A DNA stretch of 45,183 bases from Actinomycetes bacterium. Its GTDB lineage: Bacteria > Actinomycetota > Actinomycetes > Propionibacteriales > Nocardioidaceae. Made by a program: the position numbers and the translations under genes. This document shows positions 1 through 9,213 of the stretch, in pieces. Location of the stretch: assembly GCA_029779385.1 (NCBI GenBank), contig JAKPAQ010000409.1, positions 1 through 45,183 on the forward strand. The letters are read 5' to 3'. Below the pieces are notes generated by a model, which searched no databases, was not told where the DNA came from, and saw nothing but the letters and a program-made list of their open reading frames with translations. Positions within the stretch are counted from its first letter, which is position 1, and the number at the start of each line of letters is the position of its first letter.

Positions 1-714
1 CGGGTCACGTGCCGGGATGACAGTTTCAACAACTCGGGTGATTTCAGCCGAATCGATCGTGACCACGAGAGTGAACTCCTCGGAGCGGTCCAAATCGATA
101 CTCGCCCACCAAGAGGCGGCAGTCTCGTCAACCCAGCGCTCGCCCGATTCAGCGTCTGCGACCTCGTCAGGTCGCATTGTTACTGGCACTTCGATGCGGT
201 CCGTTGCGGTAACCGCCTCAAGTTTCACTGAGTCGGCACCGTCGCGGAAAGGAATGCCGGAAATGAATGAGGTACCGGCCACGATGCATGGTGAGGAACC
301 CGCGACTTCAAGCATCAGTCGAGCAACGAGGTCATCAGGTTGGGCGACCATCAGCCAGCCGGGGACTTCGACCTCCAAGCCGAGGTCGATCCGTCGAAGG
401 TCGCGATCGATTTTGAAGGTCGGACCGTAGACGGTCCTAGTCTCAGCGAGGAGTTCAACGTCTTCACGAGCTCCCTCAGCGGCCCTAGAAAGGGCGACGC
501 GGTCGCGAACACCCAGCGACCACCACTGGTCACGGGTCCAGTTCGCGGTGACTGCAGAAACTTCAGTTACCAACTGCTGCCACTGGGCGTCGTTGAGTCG
601 GTGCGCTACTCGGACGCGCTTGGCCAACTTCGCTGGCGTCGGGCCTTGAGCCTCGTCGCCGTCTGGGCCGTCGGCGGGCTCGCGCCACCGCTTCATCCTG
701 TCGCGTACGCCCAC
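1..714 (-). CDS. CDP-glycerol glycerophosphotransferase-like protein, N-terminal part (cut by window edge)
   Basis: Only the first 238 codons are visible; the gene runs off the left edge. It begins at a GTG (VGVRDRMKRW) preceded by a strong AGGAGG eight bases upstream. The visible part is closely similar to the N-terminal region of the gene at 3245-5407: both share the KRW start, a VYGPTFKIDRDLRRIDLGLE-like stretch, a VAGTSFISG segment and a stretch ending in IPAR. That paralogue carries the TagF/TagB-type transferase domain in its C-terminal half, so the same is expected here beyond the edge, but it is not seen. The N-terminal part is probably an accessory domain of mixed helix and beta strands. 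Likely role: a cytoplasmic or membrane-associated enzyme adding glycerol- or ribitol-phosphate units to a wall polymer. Last gene of a same-strand run of four. Confidence 0.75.
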   Translation of the reverse strand, partial: MGVRDRMKRWREPADGPDGDEAQGPTPAKLAKRVRVAHRLNDAQWQQLVTEVSAVTANWTRDQWWSLGVRDRVALSRAAEGAREDVELLAETRTVYGPTFKIDRDLRRIDLGLEVEVPGWLMVAQPDDLVARLMLEVAGSSPCIVAGTSFISGIPFRDGADSVKLEAVTATDRIEVPVTMRPDEVADAESGERWVDETAASWWASIDLDRSEEFTLVVTIDSAEITRVVETVIPARDP

Positions 715-932
715 GCGGGCCGCCTCCTAGTCAAAAACCTGATGTCGTCACATCAGTCACTTGCGTAATTTACCCCCCGGCAAGCCTTTTGGTGGCCGGT
801 ATTACCAGTCAATCAGAGTGATCTTGATGGTTCCAGTCGGTCAAATTTCCGAACGCAACCCCGAGCACCACCGTAACTTGCAGTTTCTTCGTCCCAGCGG
901 CGCCAGCACGCTGGACTCGTCGACAAAGCAGG

Positions 933-3128
933 TCACCGGCCCCAGCCCAGCAAACCGTCTACTACCCGCTCTGCGGCATGGCCGTCGTGGTACTTGTTGA
1001 AGCGTTCGTTGAAGGCGACGTAATCGGACTCGTACTCGCCCACCCACGATCGATCACGAAGCAGACTTGGCAGCTTGTCGGCCTGTTCCACCAGCGGACC
1101 GGGAGCCGACTGAGCAAAACTGAACAAGAAGCCACTCGACTCGCGACCGTGGTGCTCTTGATCGGGTAAGAAAAAGATCATTGGTTTGTTGGTGACCGCG
1201 TAGTCAAAGCGCAGTGACGAATGGTCCAAGATCGCGATATCGGAGGCCAAAATCAGGTCGTTGATTTCTGGGTAGTCGGTCACATCAACAACACCGTCGC
1301 CGTGGTCGAATCGACTCCGCGACCGGGCAAGTGAACGGTGGTTGCGTTGAACGATTACAAACTCTTCACCGAGCGATTCGGCGAGCTGGGCCACATCTAG
1401 CTGCTTCGGGTTGGCCGCCGTAGTCGCGTGTAGCACCGCGATCTGGTTCGGCGCGATCCCGAGTTTTTCGCGAGTCACGTGACGAACTCTGTCCGCGTCA
1501 TCGGCGAGCAAACTATCGGTTCGAGGAAGCCCGCGGTCGAATGCCGGGCCGCTCCAGCGGTAAGCGTCCTGATAAAACTTCGCCGCTTCGGGATAGGGCA
1601 GGCAAATCACGTCCCAGAACGTCGAACGCCGCTCGGTAGCTTCGAACTCTGCCCGCCACGGCGCCATCGTTCGCGCCAGTTCAACCAGACCCATCTGTTT
1701 GAACGGTTGGCCGTGGAACGTCTGCAAATAGACCTGTCCGGGCCGCAAAACCGTGTACGCGCCAACTTCGGTGTTTTTCACTAGGTATTTAGCGCTCGCC
1801 AGCGCGGCGTACCACTCTCGGGTGCCAGCCACCAACGCAGTTCCACCTGCCGGCACCGCCACCGAATGATCCACGACACCCCAGTAGAGCTTCATCCTCG
1901 GGTTTCGCCGGTGGAGTTCACGGTGGATCGCCGTTTGGCTGTCCGTTGCCACTTCAGCCCAGTGGCATTGGAATAACGCCGCATCCTGCAAGGTCGAGAC
2001 CGTTTGGGCATACGCCTCACGCAGCGCTCGCTGGCCGTACTTCGTGTTTTCGTCGCGCCGGCGCGGCTTGATCAGCCGCAGCCCATCGGTCGTGGTGTGT
2101 CCGACTAGCGATTCACCGACGAAGTCCGTCGGCCAATTGACCAGATCAGCCGCCAGCGGCACCGGCACACCGTCGGCAACAACTTGGTAGTCGCCGATTG
2201 GCAGCGGGAGCTCGCCTTGGTGCCAACGGTCCGCCGTGGTGGGGAACTCGACCCGAAATCGCGTACCGAGATGAGTGAAGTCCTTCGCTTCGACTCTCGT
2301 GGTCGCCGACATCAAGGTCGGTGCGCTGGACAGCCCGCGACCTTCAATCAACAAAACGTGCCGCTCGATCGTGATTCGGTCGATTGCTGGGCCCGTCGGC
2401 TCCGGCGGAGAGACCAAAGCCACTCGCCCCGCCGCGACCCGGCCAGCCAAGGTCGCCTCAAGTTCAAGTTCAAGCGCCTGCTCTGGCCCGAGTTTCGCCA
2501 GCGGGACCACTACCGACCAAGTGCTGCGGTCAAAAGTCTCTCGCCAAGTCGCCGCGCCGCCACGGTGACCAGAGGTTTCGCCGACCATCTTGGCCGTTAC
2601 TCCCGCGGTCAGCACTTTGAGTTTTGGCACGGCACCATCGGCGTCGATGTTGGCGAACCCGGCCCGGATAACCGCCTCCACCTGGTCTCCGATGATGCGG
2701 ATCCGCACCACTTCGGTGACTAGCTGTGTCTGACTGAGGGACAGTACGAAGTTGTCGCGCGCGATTTCAGGGTCTTCCCACCCGGGCAGGTGAACCACCG
2801 GTCGCCCCTCATCAAGAGCGGCCGAATGCTGCTTCAAATCCAGCAGTCCCCGGTTTACTGCCGAATGAAGCGCTTGGAGATCGTTCTGCCGAATGTGGTG
2901 GAAGGCAACCTTGGCGAAGGAAGGAACTTGTTCGAGGTATTCGGTCGCGTCAACCTGCGCAAGCAGGCTAGGCACCTGCTCAACCAGTTCGGCTTCAACC
3001 TGACCGTCGAGGTCGTTGGGCAGACGGCGAACGAGGTCGGCTAGATCGTGGGCCAGCAGTTCGATCGGTTCTGGCTGTCCGGTCGCGATGCCGAGCACCC
3101 GCCGAGCCAACGACCGAAACTTGCCCAT
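933..3128 (-). CDS. CDP-glycerol:polyol glycerophosphotransferase family protein with divergent active-site motifs
   Basis: 731 residues. The first ~350 form the accessory region shared loosely with its neighbours; the C-terminal half is a GT-B type glycerophosphotransferase domain (PF04464 type). Visible family landmarks are YLQTFHGQPFKQ at ~468-479 (the usual WHGTPLK histidine motif), GLPRTDSL at ~533, QRNHRS at ~595, and LDHSSLRFDYAVTNKP at ~635 (usually TDYSSVMFDFA). The histidines of the HG and NH motifs, which I recall as the catalytic pair in TagF, are kept. The usual YAPTWR motif is replaced by HATTAAN at ~567 and DYSS by DHSS. It may therefore use another donor or be weakly active. 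The start at 3128 has AGGTGAGG just upstream. Separated by 116 bases from the upstream gene and 218 from the downstream one. Confidence 0.85.
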   Translation of the reverse strand: MGKFRSLARRVLGIATGQPEPIELLAHDLADLVRRLPNDLDGQVEAELVEQVPSLLAQVDATEYLEQVPSFAKVAFHHIRQNDLQALHSAVNRGLLDLKQHSAALDEGRPVVHLPGWEDPEIARDNFVLSLSQTQLVTEVVRIRIIGDQVEAVIRAGFANIDADGAVPKLKVLTAGVTAKMVGETSGHRGGAATWRETFDRSTWSVVVPLAKLGPEQALELELEATLAGRVAAGRVALVSPPEPTGPAIDRITIERHVLLIEGRGLSSAPTLMSATTRVEAKDFTHLGTRFRVEFPTTADRWHQGELPLPIGDYQVVADGVPVPLAADLVNWPTDFVGESLVGHTTTDGLRLIKPRRRDENTKYGQRALREAYAQTVSTLQDAALFQCHWAEVATDSQTAIHRELHRRNPRMKLYWGVVDHSVAVPAGGTALVAGTREWYAALASAKYLVKNTEVGAYTVLRPGQVYLQTFHGQPFKQMGLVELARTMAPWRAEFEATERRSTFWDVICLPYPEAAKFYQDAYRWSGPAFDRGLPRTDSLLADDADRVRHVTREKLGIAPNQIAVLHATTAANPKQLDVAQLAESLGEEFVIVQRNHRSLARSRSRFDHGDGVVDVTDYPEINDLILASDIAILDHSSLRFDYAVTNKPMIFFLPDQEHHGRESSGFLFSFAQSAPGPLVEQADKLPSLLRDRSWVGEYESDYVAFNERFNKYHDGHAAERVVDGLLGWGR

Positions 3129-3244
3129 CCGATCCTCACCTTCTGCGTTGCTTCAACCAGAACGTCCCGTAGGCGCTGATGCTATACGCACCCGGCGGCA
3201 AGGGAGTTGCCGAAACACCGGAGGCGGACTCGACCGACGTAGCG

Positions 3245-5407
3245 TCAGTGGGTTGCTGGCCCCAGCCACGCGTCGACGACACGGCGCGCGGCGTGTCCGT
3301 CATCCTTCGGTGCGAACTCGTGTCGAAAGGCTGACCGCGGAGCGGCGTAGCCGGCTCCTGGGTCACGCAAAGCCTCGATCAGTTCGTCGGTCGTCGTGAC
3401 TAACGGGCCTGGTGCGATTTGATCCAGATCGAGATAGAACCCCCGGTCCACATCGCGGTACTGCTCGACGTCGGGCACTAGGAATACTTGTGGACGCTCG
3501 GTCACGGCGAAATCGAACATCACCGACGAATAGTCGGTCACCAGCACGTCGGCCGCCGCCATAAGCGCGGTGATGTCGGGGTGGGCGGTGACGTCGACTA
3601 CCCCGTCGGCCTTGATCGATCCGCGCGCAGCAGCAGTATTGCTGTGGCTGCGCACCAACACAGTTGCGCCCAGTTCGGCGTGCAGTCGGCTCGTATCCAG
3701 ATGCGAAACGAAAGCGCGGCGACCGTCGGCATCGCGCGCCGAATCGCGCCAAGTTGGGGCATAAAGCACGACCAGTTCGTTGCCTAACCCAAGCGCCACT
3801 CTCGTTCGTTCGCGCAGTCCCGGGTCGGCTACTAGGGCGTCGTTTCGCGGATAGCCTTCAACGATGGTGCGCCGCTCGAAGCCGAACGCCTTAGGTAAGA
3901 CCACAGCAGCGAACTCGTTTTGGGCCAGCAGCGCCTCCCACGCTTGAACCTCACGGCCCATTGCCGCGGTGTATCCGGCACTCAACTGCGGCTTCACAAT
4001 GTCGTTCGCAATGCGCTTGAGCGGGGTCCCGTGCCAAGCCTGAAGGTAGCGCTGGCCCTCGCGGAAACGGACATAGTGCGGGAACTCGGCGTTGTTGACG
4101 AGGTACTTGGCGTGGGTGAATGCCTCGTGCCACGCTCGCGAGTGCAGCAAGACGGGTTGGGCCCCCTCGGGCACCGGCACCGAGTAGTCGGACACGCACA
4201 CGTCGACTGGGATTCCTCGGGCCAACAGTTCGCGAACGACCGGGTAGACGCTGTCACCGGCGCGGCGACCGCCGAAACACATTGCTACGGCCCGTTCGCG
4301 CAACGGCCCAGCGGCGTCTCGGATCTCTTGAAGCAGGAGTCGCTGGCCGCGGCGGCCGCGTTCAGCAACTGTGATGGGGTTGCGGACGACCAAAGAAACT
4401 TCGGGCTCCTGCGGTGACCAGCCGCGCAGCGTGACTAGAACGCCGTCCAGTTCAATGGCGCGCTCTGCCAACGGGCGGATGAGTTGAGTCGGGTCGGCTA
4501 GGTCGAGTCCGGGCTCTGCCAACACACCATATCGACCGGTGGGCACGACAGTCTCGGCGCCGAACTGGGCGACGCGGGCCCCCAGTCGAAGCGGCAATTC
4601 CCCCTCGGCCCACGCCTGCGTCGAAGTCGCCACTGCAACTTGGCCGACCGAGCCGGCCAACACGAGACCGTCCTCGCCGGGCGTCACACTCACCTCGAAC
4701 CCGGTTTGGGGTCGCGCCGGAATCTTGACTTCGACAGTTCGCGAGATCTCGCCAAAAGTGACGACGATCTTGAGTTTGACCTCCGTGCTGCGGTCTAGGT
4801 CCAGTCGAGTCCACCAAGACGCCTGGGTCTGATCGGCCCAGCGCTCGCCAGTCTCAGCGTCGGCGGCCGGGTCCGGGCGCATCGTCACGGGCACCTCGGA
4901 CTCCCCCGCCGGACCGACCAGCCAAACCGACACCTGGTCTACGTCAGCAGCAAATGAGACCCCGGAGATGAAAGACGTTCCGGCCACCACGACCGGCGAA
5001 ACACCGGCGGCCTCGATCAACGTGCGGGCTACGAAATCTTGAGGTTGGGCGGCGAGCAGCCAATCCGGCAGGTCAAGTTCGAGACCCAGGTCGATGCGGC
5101 GAAGGTCGCGGTCGATTCCGAAGGTGGTTCCGTGGACGGTCCGGTTCTCGGCGACTCGTTCGGCGCCAAGCCGGTCTCCGTTAGCGGCAAGGTGCAGCAC
5201 GACCCGGTCGAGTGCCGCTAGTTCCAACCACTGGTTTCGCCCCCAGCCGGCCGTGGCGCGGGTCGCATCGGCGACGAGAGCCGTCCAGCCCTCGGCGTCA
5301 AGGCGGTGTACCTGGCGGGCGCGCTTGATTAGGCCCGTGGGCGTCGCCGCGAGAGCCGCCGGGTCGACTCGGCGGCGCCAGCGCTTCACGAAGTCACGAA
5401 CCCGCAT
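3245..5407 (-). CDS. CDP-glycerol:polyol glycerophosphotransferase (TagF/TagB-like)
   Basis: 720 residues from ATG 5407 (MRVRDFVKRW), chosen over an in-frame start 78 bases upstream because GAGAGG lies five bases before it and because the paralogue at 1-714 begins the same way. The C-terminal half has a full set of family motifs: YLQAWHGTPLKRI (~454-466), VEGYPRNDAL (~516), VVLYAPTWRDSARD (~546), RSHSN (~586), and VTDYSSVMFDFAVTERP (~623-639). This family transfers glycerol- or ribitol-phosphate from a CDP donor onto teichoic-acid-like polymers at the inner membrane face. Residues 1-340 form an accessory region with several beta-rich stretches. It lies between the divergent paralogue and a family 2 glycosyltransferase on the same strand, as expected for a wall-polymer operon. 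No tagD-type cytidylyltransferase or polymer exporter is visible, so the polymer identity is unknown. Confidence 0.88.
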   Translation of the reverse strand: MRVRDFVKRWRRRVDPAALAATPTGLIKRARQVHRLDAEGWTALVADATRATAGWGRNQWLELAALDRVVLHLAANGDRLGAERVAENRTVHGTTFGIDRDLRRIDLGLELDLPDWLLAAQPQDFVARTLIEAAGVSPVVVAGTSFISGVSFAADVDQVSVWLVGPAGESEVPVTMRPDPAADAETGERWADQTQASWWTRLDLDRSTEVKLKIVVTFGEISRTVEVKIPARPQTGFEVSVTPGEDGLVLAGSVGQVAVATSTQAWAEGELPLRLGARVAQFGAETVVPTGRYGVLAEPGLDLADPTQLIRPLAERAIELDGVLVTLRGWSPQEPEVSLVVRNPITVAERGRRGQRLLLQEIRDAAGPLRERAVAMCFGGRRAGDSVYPVVRELLARGIPVDVCVSDYSVPVPEGAQPVLLHSRAWHEAFTHAKYLVNNAEFPHYVRFREGQRYLQAWHGTPLKRIANDIVKPQLSAGYTAAMGREVQAWEALLAQNEFAAVVLPKAFGFERRTIVEGYPRNDALVADPGLRERTRVALGLGNELVVLYAPTWRDSARDADGRRAFVSHLDTSRLHAELGATVLVRSHSNTAAARGSIKADGVVDVTAHPDITALMAAADVLVTDYSSVMFDFAVTERPQVFLVPDVEQYRDVDRGFYLDLDQIAPGPLVTTTDELIEALRDPGAGYAAPRSAFRHEFAPKDDGHAARRVVDAWLGPATH

Positions 5408-5491
5408 CGGACACCTCTCAGTCGATCTATTAGTCGCTACCAGCAAATCAGTACGGTTAGTCCGACCGATTCGGCAGCAGTGCATTCACCG

Positions 5492-7273
5492 TCAATCAGC
5501 GTGGTCGCGGCTCCACCAGTAGGTGAGCCGCTCCCGCGGGCCGGCGGCAAGACGTTTCCAGACTAGGGTTCCGTTGCGCAGGCCGAGCCAGCCGTCCGGC
5601 AGGTCGATCGGCAGGCGCAACGCAAGTTCGTCGGTGACGGCTTGGGCGACAACGTGATCGCCGACTTCGCCCGGCAGGTTGCGCCACGAACCCGCGACGA
5701 GCACCCGCCCGTCAGTGACTTCGCTGGCCGCGCCAGTTCCCACCGTCCGTTGCGGCAAGTGAGCCCAGACCAGTCGTGCACTTGCCGGATCCCAACTCCA
5801 CGGCCCCGAATGTTGGACGATTCCGGCCGATCCAGAGGCGTCAATCAGTTCGACGCGTGTCGAACTACGGCGATCGCCGAGCTTTCCCTCAAACTCTAGG
5901 AAGGCCACGGCGCCGGACGCTGGGAGCGGTCCTGAAACCTCCCACGAACTGCGCTCATTGGCTTCACGAGTTGTCCGGATTCGATGACCGACGAATTCGT
6001 CAACTTTGCGTACCGACAACTCCTCGCCCCTGACGCCGTCAACCACCCACCACGCGCGAAGCCGATCGAGCGGCCGATCCAGGTGCCTAAGCCATGCCAG
6101 CACGGTGACCTCGCCGCGAGCCAAGTCGAGCCGGGTGACCCTCACGTCAAGGGGCGTGTTGGCCGCGGTGAGCACCCGCACGCTAGCAGGAACGTCAGGG
6201 TCGGTTGCCATGCTCGTCAACAGTGCCGGGGCCCCGTCCACTTCGTCAGCGCGCTGCGCGGCCGAGTCCAGACCGCCGCTGGCGATGAAATCCACCGCAT
6301 CGGCCCGCCGCCCGGCGAGCAACAGGGCGTAGACCACCCGGGCGCCCACCGGCGCCGCGTCCAAGTCCAGGTCCGGCTCGCCAAGTGCAGCGACGACCTC
6401 GTCGAACAGCCTGTCCACGCCGGTCGGATCTTCCATACCGTCCACGAACGCGAGGTAGCGCGGCAGGTCGTTGCAAAGCAACTGAGAAGCGCGCGCCGAC
6501 CGGGCGCCCGGCACGACCTTGAGCACATCGAGGCTGACCCGGGCGGCATCAAGGAACGCCGCGATCGACTTGGCGCTGGCCTCGTTCGTGATCGATCCCG
6601 GCCGGGCGCGGCGCCAAAGGTAGGCCGGCTCGGGCACAAGGTCGATCTGGTTGGCTGCGACGAACGCGCGCGCCGTGACGTCTTGATCTTCGTAGAGGAT
6701 GCCCTCGGTGAACCTCAAGCCTGCCGCGTCCCAGAAGGAGCGGCGGTAGACCTTCGACCATGCCGTCGCGTGGACCAGCAACTCCGGATGTTCGTGGGCC
6801 GAAAGCGTTCGTTCGCCGGTCCGATAGAGATCTGCGATCCACGGGGCGTACGGCATCGGCGCTAGCGGGTCGCGGAATCGACGGTACGGCAGCATCGCGA
6901 AGTCAGAACCGGAGTCCGAAAGTGCTTTGAGGGCCGCCGCGAACCCGCTCGGCGTTACTAGGTCGTCAGAGTCAACGAAAGTCAGAAAGGGGGCCCGCGC
7001 CGCGGCAATGCCGGTATTGCGGGCCGCACTCAGTCCGCCGTTTGGTCGCGAGACCACCCGAATCCGCGGGTCCCGGCGAGCATGGCGGCGAGCGATCCGG
7101 GCGCTCCCGTCGGTCGATCCGTCATCGACCACGATGATCTCCACCTCGGCAACGTCCTGCGCTACTAGCGAATCCAGACAAGCGTCGAGATAGTCGCGCA
7201 CTTCGTACACCGGAACCACGATCGACAGCACCGGATCGCTTGCCGGGCGCGACTTGGTCCACCAACGCGTCAT
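5492..7273 (-). CDS. family 2 glycosyltransferase with long C-terminal extension
   Basis: About 593 residues. The N-terminal ~220 residues are a GT-A glycosyltransferase family 2 domain: LSIVVPVYEVRDYLDACLDS (~17-36), VVDDGSTDGSARIARRH (~49), NGGLSAARNTGI (~79), VDSDDLVTPSG (metal-binding DxD, ~101) and a LYEDQDV motif near 170. The C-terminal ~270 residues are beta-rich and resemble the accessory trimerisation-type region seen in some teichoic acid glycosyltransferases, though I cannot name the domain. Adjacent GTG and ATG codons (7276 and 7273) could both start translation; I give the ATG. It is probably the first gene of the minus-strand polymer operon and likely decorates or extends the phosphopolyol polymer made by the three downstream transferases. 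The region between it and the divergent gene at 7331 is only ~55 bases and must hold both promoters. Confidence 0.87.
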   Translation of the reverse strand: MTRWWTKSRPASDPVLSIVVPVYEVRDYLDACLDSLVAQDVAEVEIIVVDDGSTDGSARIARRHARRDPRIRVVSRPNGGLSAARNTGIAAARAPFLTFVDSDDLVTPSGFAAALKALSDSGSDFAMLPYRRFRDPLAPMPYAPWIADLYRTGERTLSAHEHPELLVHATAWSKVYRRSFWDAAGLRFTEGILYEDQDVTARAFVAANQIDLVPEPAYLWRRARPGSITNEASAKSIAAFLDAARVSLDVLKVVPGARSARASQLLCNDLPRYLAFVDGMEDPTGVDRLFDEVVAALGEPDLDLDAAPVGARVVYALLLAGRRADAVDFIASGGLDSAAQRADEVDGAPALLTSMATDPDVPASVRVLTAANTPLDVRVTRLDLARGEVTVLAWLRHLDRPLDRLRAWWVVDGVRGEELSVRKVDEFVGHRIRTTREANERSSWEVSGPLPASGAVAFLEFEGKLGDRRSSTRVELIDASGSAGIVQHSGPWSWDPASARLVWAHLPQRTVGTGAASEVTDGRVLVAGSWRNLPGEVGDHVVAQAVTDELALRLPIDLPDGWLGLRNGTLVWKRLAAGPRERLTYWWSRDHAD

Positions 7274-7330
7274 CACATCGCGATGCTACCGACACCTGAA
7301 CACCCAGTCCTCGCGGCTAAGGTGGCGGAC

Positions 7331-8704
7331 ATGACCGACGCGCTGTGGTGGCTACTGCTCCCGCTCGCCACCCTGGCCCTGACCATCGGCCATAACCTCG
7401 GTTCAGCCCGGCTTAGCGCCCCGCGGGCCGCGGGATTCGCTGGCGCTGGCGAGCTGGCCGCAGTTCGGTCCCCCGTGCGCTTGCGCACCGTGGCAGGTGG
7501 GTGCGGCGCGGCGGTGCTGATCCTGGTTCTAGTCGCAGTATTTGCGCCGCCAGCGACGGCCGCAGTCGCCGGCGCGGCCACTCTTGGGGTTGGCGGGCTT
7601 ACTGTCGTCCTGGCCCGCCACCGTTCCCGCGTGCGGCGAACGTTTACGGCAATCGACGAGCACGCCCCACGGCTAGCAATTTGCTACGCGGGCAAGTCCG
7701 GCCTGCACGTAGGCATGTGGTCACCGTGGTTCGAGCAGGCAAAAATCCCATGGTGTGTCACCGTTCCTAGCGACGACCAGTTCGACAAGATCCGCACCCA
7801 CTACCCGGACTTCGCGGTCGTCGCCGGTGACTTGCCGGCCTCAGTAAAGTCTGCCTTCTACCCACATGGCGGCGGCGCCAATCGCCGCTATCTTGACGCC
7901 CGACCAGATGTCACCCACGTTTTCCTTGGTCACGGCGATAGCGACAAGCCGCTCAGTGCTTCGGATCGAGTCCTTGATTTTGATCTGGTCGCGGTGGCCG
8001 GCCAGGCCGCTCTCGATCGGTTCGACGCCGCCGGCGTCGAGCTGGGCGACCGAGTCCGAGTTATCGGCCGACCACAGACTGAGGGGATAGTTCAGGTTTC
8101 GGACCCGATCCCCACACCTGCGACTGTCCTTTACGCGCCGACGCTTTGGCACCAGGACCCGTCCGCGAACGTTTCGTCGCTGCCGGTGGCCCGCACTCTC
8201 ATTGAGGAGTTGCTCTCTCGAGGCTGCACGATCGCGTTCCGCCGGCACTTCGCCCGGATTCAACACCCCGACGCCGAGGACACGATCGCTTGGATAGATG
8301 AACGCCTAGCCGAGGACGCTAAGGCGACCGGGCGCGCCCACCGCTACGGGCTAGAACCGCGTCTGGTGTCGATCCCCGAACTATTCAACGCGGTCGACGC
8401 GGTGGTTTCGGACGTGTCGAGCATCGTCGTTGACTTCATGGCCAGCGACAAGCCCTACCTGATGTATGCGGCGCAGTACGACGACGTCGAGGCTTTTCGG
8501 GCAGCCCACCCGTCGGCAGTGGGAGCCTATGCGGTGCCACGCGACCTGACAGGGTTATCGGAGCAACTGGATCAGCTACTGGGCGACGATCCGTTGGCTG
8601 AACTTCGTCACAGCCGGGCCGACTATTTTCTTGGCGGGCCCGAGCGACGTGATCCGGCCGCGCGATTCCTCGCTTTGCTGCACGAGCTCGACGCGACTAG
8701 TTGA
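7331..8704 (+). CDS. membrane-anchored CDP-glycerol glycerophosphotransferase-like protein
   Basis: 457 residues from ATG 7331, chosen because AAGGTGG lies six bases upstream and the next residues open the first hydrophobic segment; an in-frame upstream ATG at 7283 lacks a ribosome site. Two N-terminal membrane segments (~4-20 and ~58-90) precede a soluble transferase domain. Motifs match the TagF/TagB fold in abbreviated form: HVFLGHGDSDKPLS (~196), VIGRPQTEG (~244), VLYAPTLWHQDP (~262), FRRHFARIQHP (~299) and VVSDVSSIVVDFMASDKPY (~357). It is much shorter than the three minus-strand paralogues and lacks their accessory domain. Divergently transcribed from the glycosyltransferase, so it probably belongs to the same wall-polymer locus, perhaps priming or finishing the chain. 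Exact substrate unknown. Confidence 0.82.
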   Translation: MTDALWWLLLPLATLALTIGHNLGSARLSAPRAAGFAGAGELAAVRSPVRLRTVAGGCGAAVLILVLVAVFAPPATAAVAGAATLGVGGLTVVLARHRSRVRRTFTAIDEHAPRLAICYAGKSGLHVGMWSPWFEQAKIPWCVTVPSDDQFDKIRTHYPDFAVVAGDLPASVKSAFYPHGGGANRRYLDARPDVTHVFLGHGDSDKPLSASDRVLDFDLVAVAGQAALDRFDAAGVELGDRVRVIGRPQTEGIVQVSDPIPTPATVLYAPTLWHQDPSANVSSLPVARTLIEELLSRGCTIAFRRHFARIQHPDAEDTIAWIDERLAEDAKATGRAHRYGLEPRLVSIPELFNAVDAVVSDVSSIVVDFMASDKPYLMYAAQYDDVEAFRAAHPSAVGAYAVPRDLTGLSEQLDQLLGDDPLAELRHSRADYFLGGPERRDPAARFLALLHELDATS

Positions 8705-8711
8705 GCGCAGT

Positions 8712-9194
8712 TCAGGCAGGGAGCGCCTCGGAGGTTTCTTCTTCGCCGCCGTCTGTGGGGAGGCGACAGGACCACTCGAGGGCCAGCGCCGCAAGCAACA
8801 GCAACACTGCGGCAACGGCCGCCGCGATCGAGCGCCAAAGCCGCAACTGACCCAAATCAGAGGTTGCACCGACGAAGGCCAACGCGTACCCGGCGTAACC
8901 GCCAGCGAATACGCCACCAACAAGGACCGCGGACTTAGCCAATGCCAACAGTCGAATTGCGTGCTCGGCCGAGTACTGACGTTTGTGCTTGTGCAGGTTT
9001 CGCCAAGTGACCCACGCCAAGACGCCCACGGCAAACGCGCCGCAGGCCAAGAAGACCGCTGCGGTCCATCCCGGGACTGGTGGCGAAACGCCGTCAACCC
9101 GAGCAATCATTTCCGGCAGGAGTCGCCCGACGATCAAACCCACCCCGAGAACTAGGACTAGGTAGAGCGGCGAACTACGCCGTGCGGGGAGCAT
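8712..9194 (-). CDS. DUF3180 family membrane protein
   Basis: 160 residues from ATG 9194 (MLPARRSSPLYLVLVLGVG). Four hydrophobic segments are visible (~9-28, ~40-60, ~80-105 and ~118-138), followed by a short acidic tail ending in EETSEALPA. Small membrane proteins of this kind (DUF3180) follow folK in many Actinomycetota; no biochemical role is established that I know of. The start lies 19 bases past the folK stop with a GGAAG overlapping that stop, so it is almost certainly the last gene of the folate operon. Its 3' end is convergent with the phosphotransferase-like gene on the other strand, with only seven bases between them. Confidence 0.8.
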   Translation of the reverse strand: MLPARRSSPLYLVLVLGVGLIVGRLLPEMIARVDGVSPPVPGWTAAVFLACGAFAVGVLAWVTWRNLHKHKRQYSAEHAIRLLALAKSAVLVGGVFAGGYAGYALAFVGATSDLGQLRLWRSIAAAVAAVLLLLAALALEWSCRLPTDGGEEETSEALPA

Positions 9195-9213
9195 CAGTTC
9201 AGAAGAACTTCCA

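Noticed and set aside
3136..3366. Minus-strand frame of 76 codons between two phosphotransferase genes
   Set aside because: Two thirds of it is the wrong frame of the end of the upstream gene, and no start with a ribosome site exists. The tail is kept only as a low-interest remark.
5984..6865. Plus-strand open frame of 293 codons inside the glycosyltransferase gene
   Set aside because: Rich in Arg, His and Pro with no recognisable motif. It is the antisense of a clear GT2 gene.
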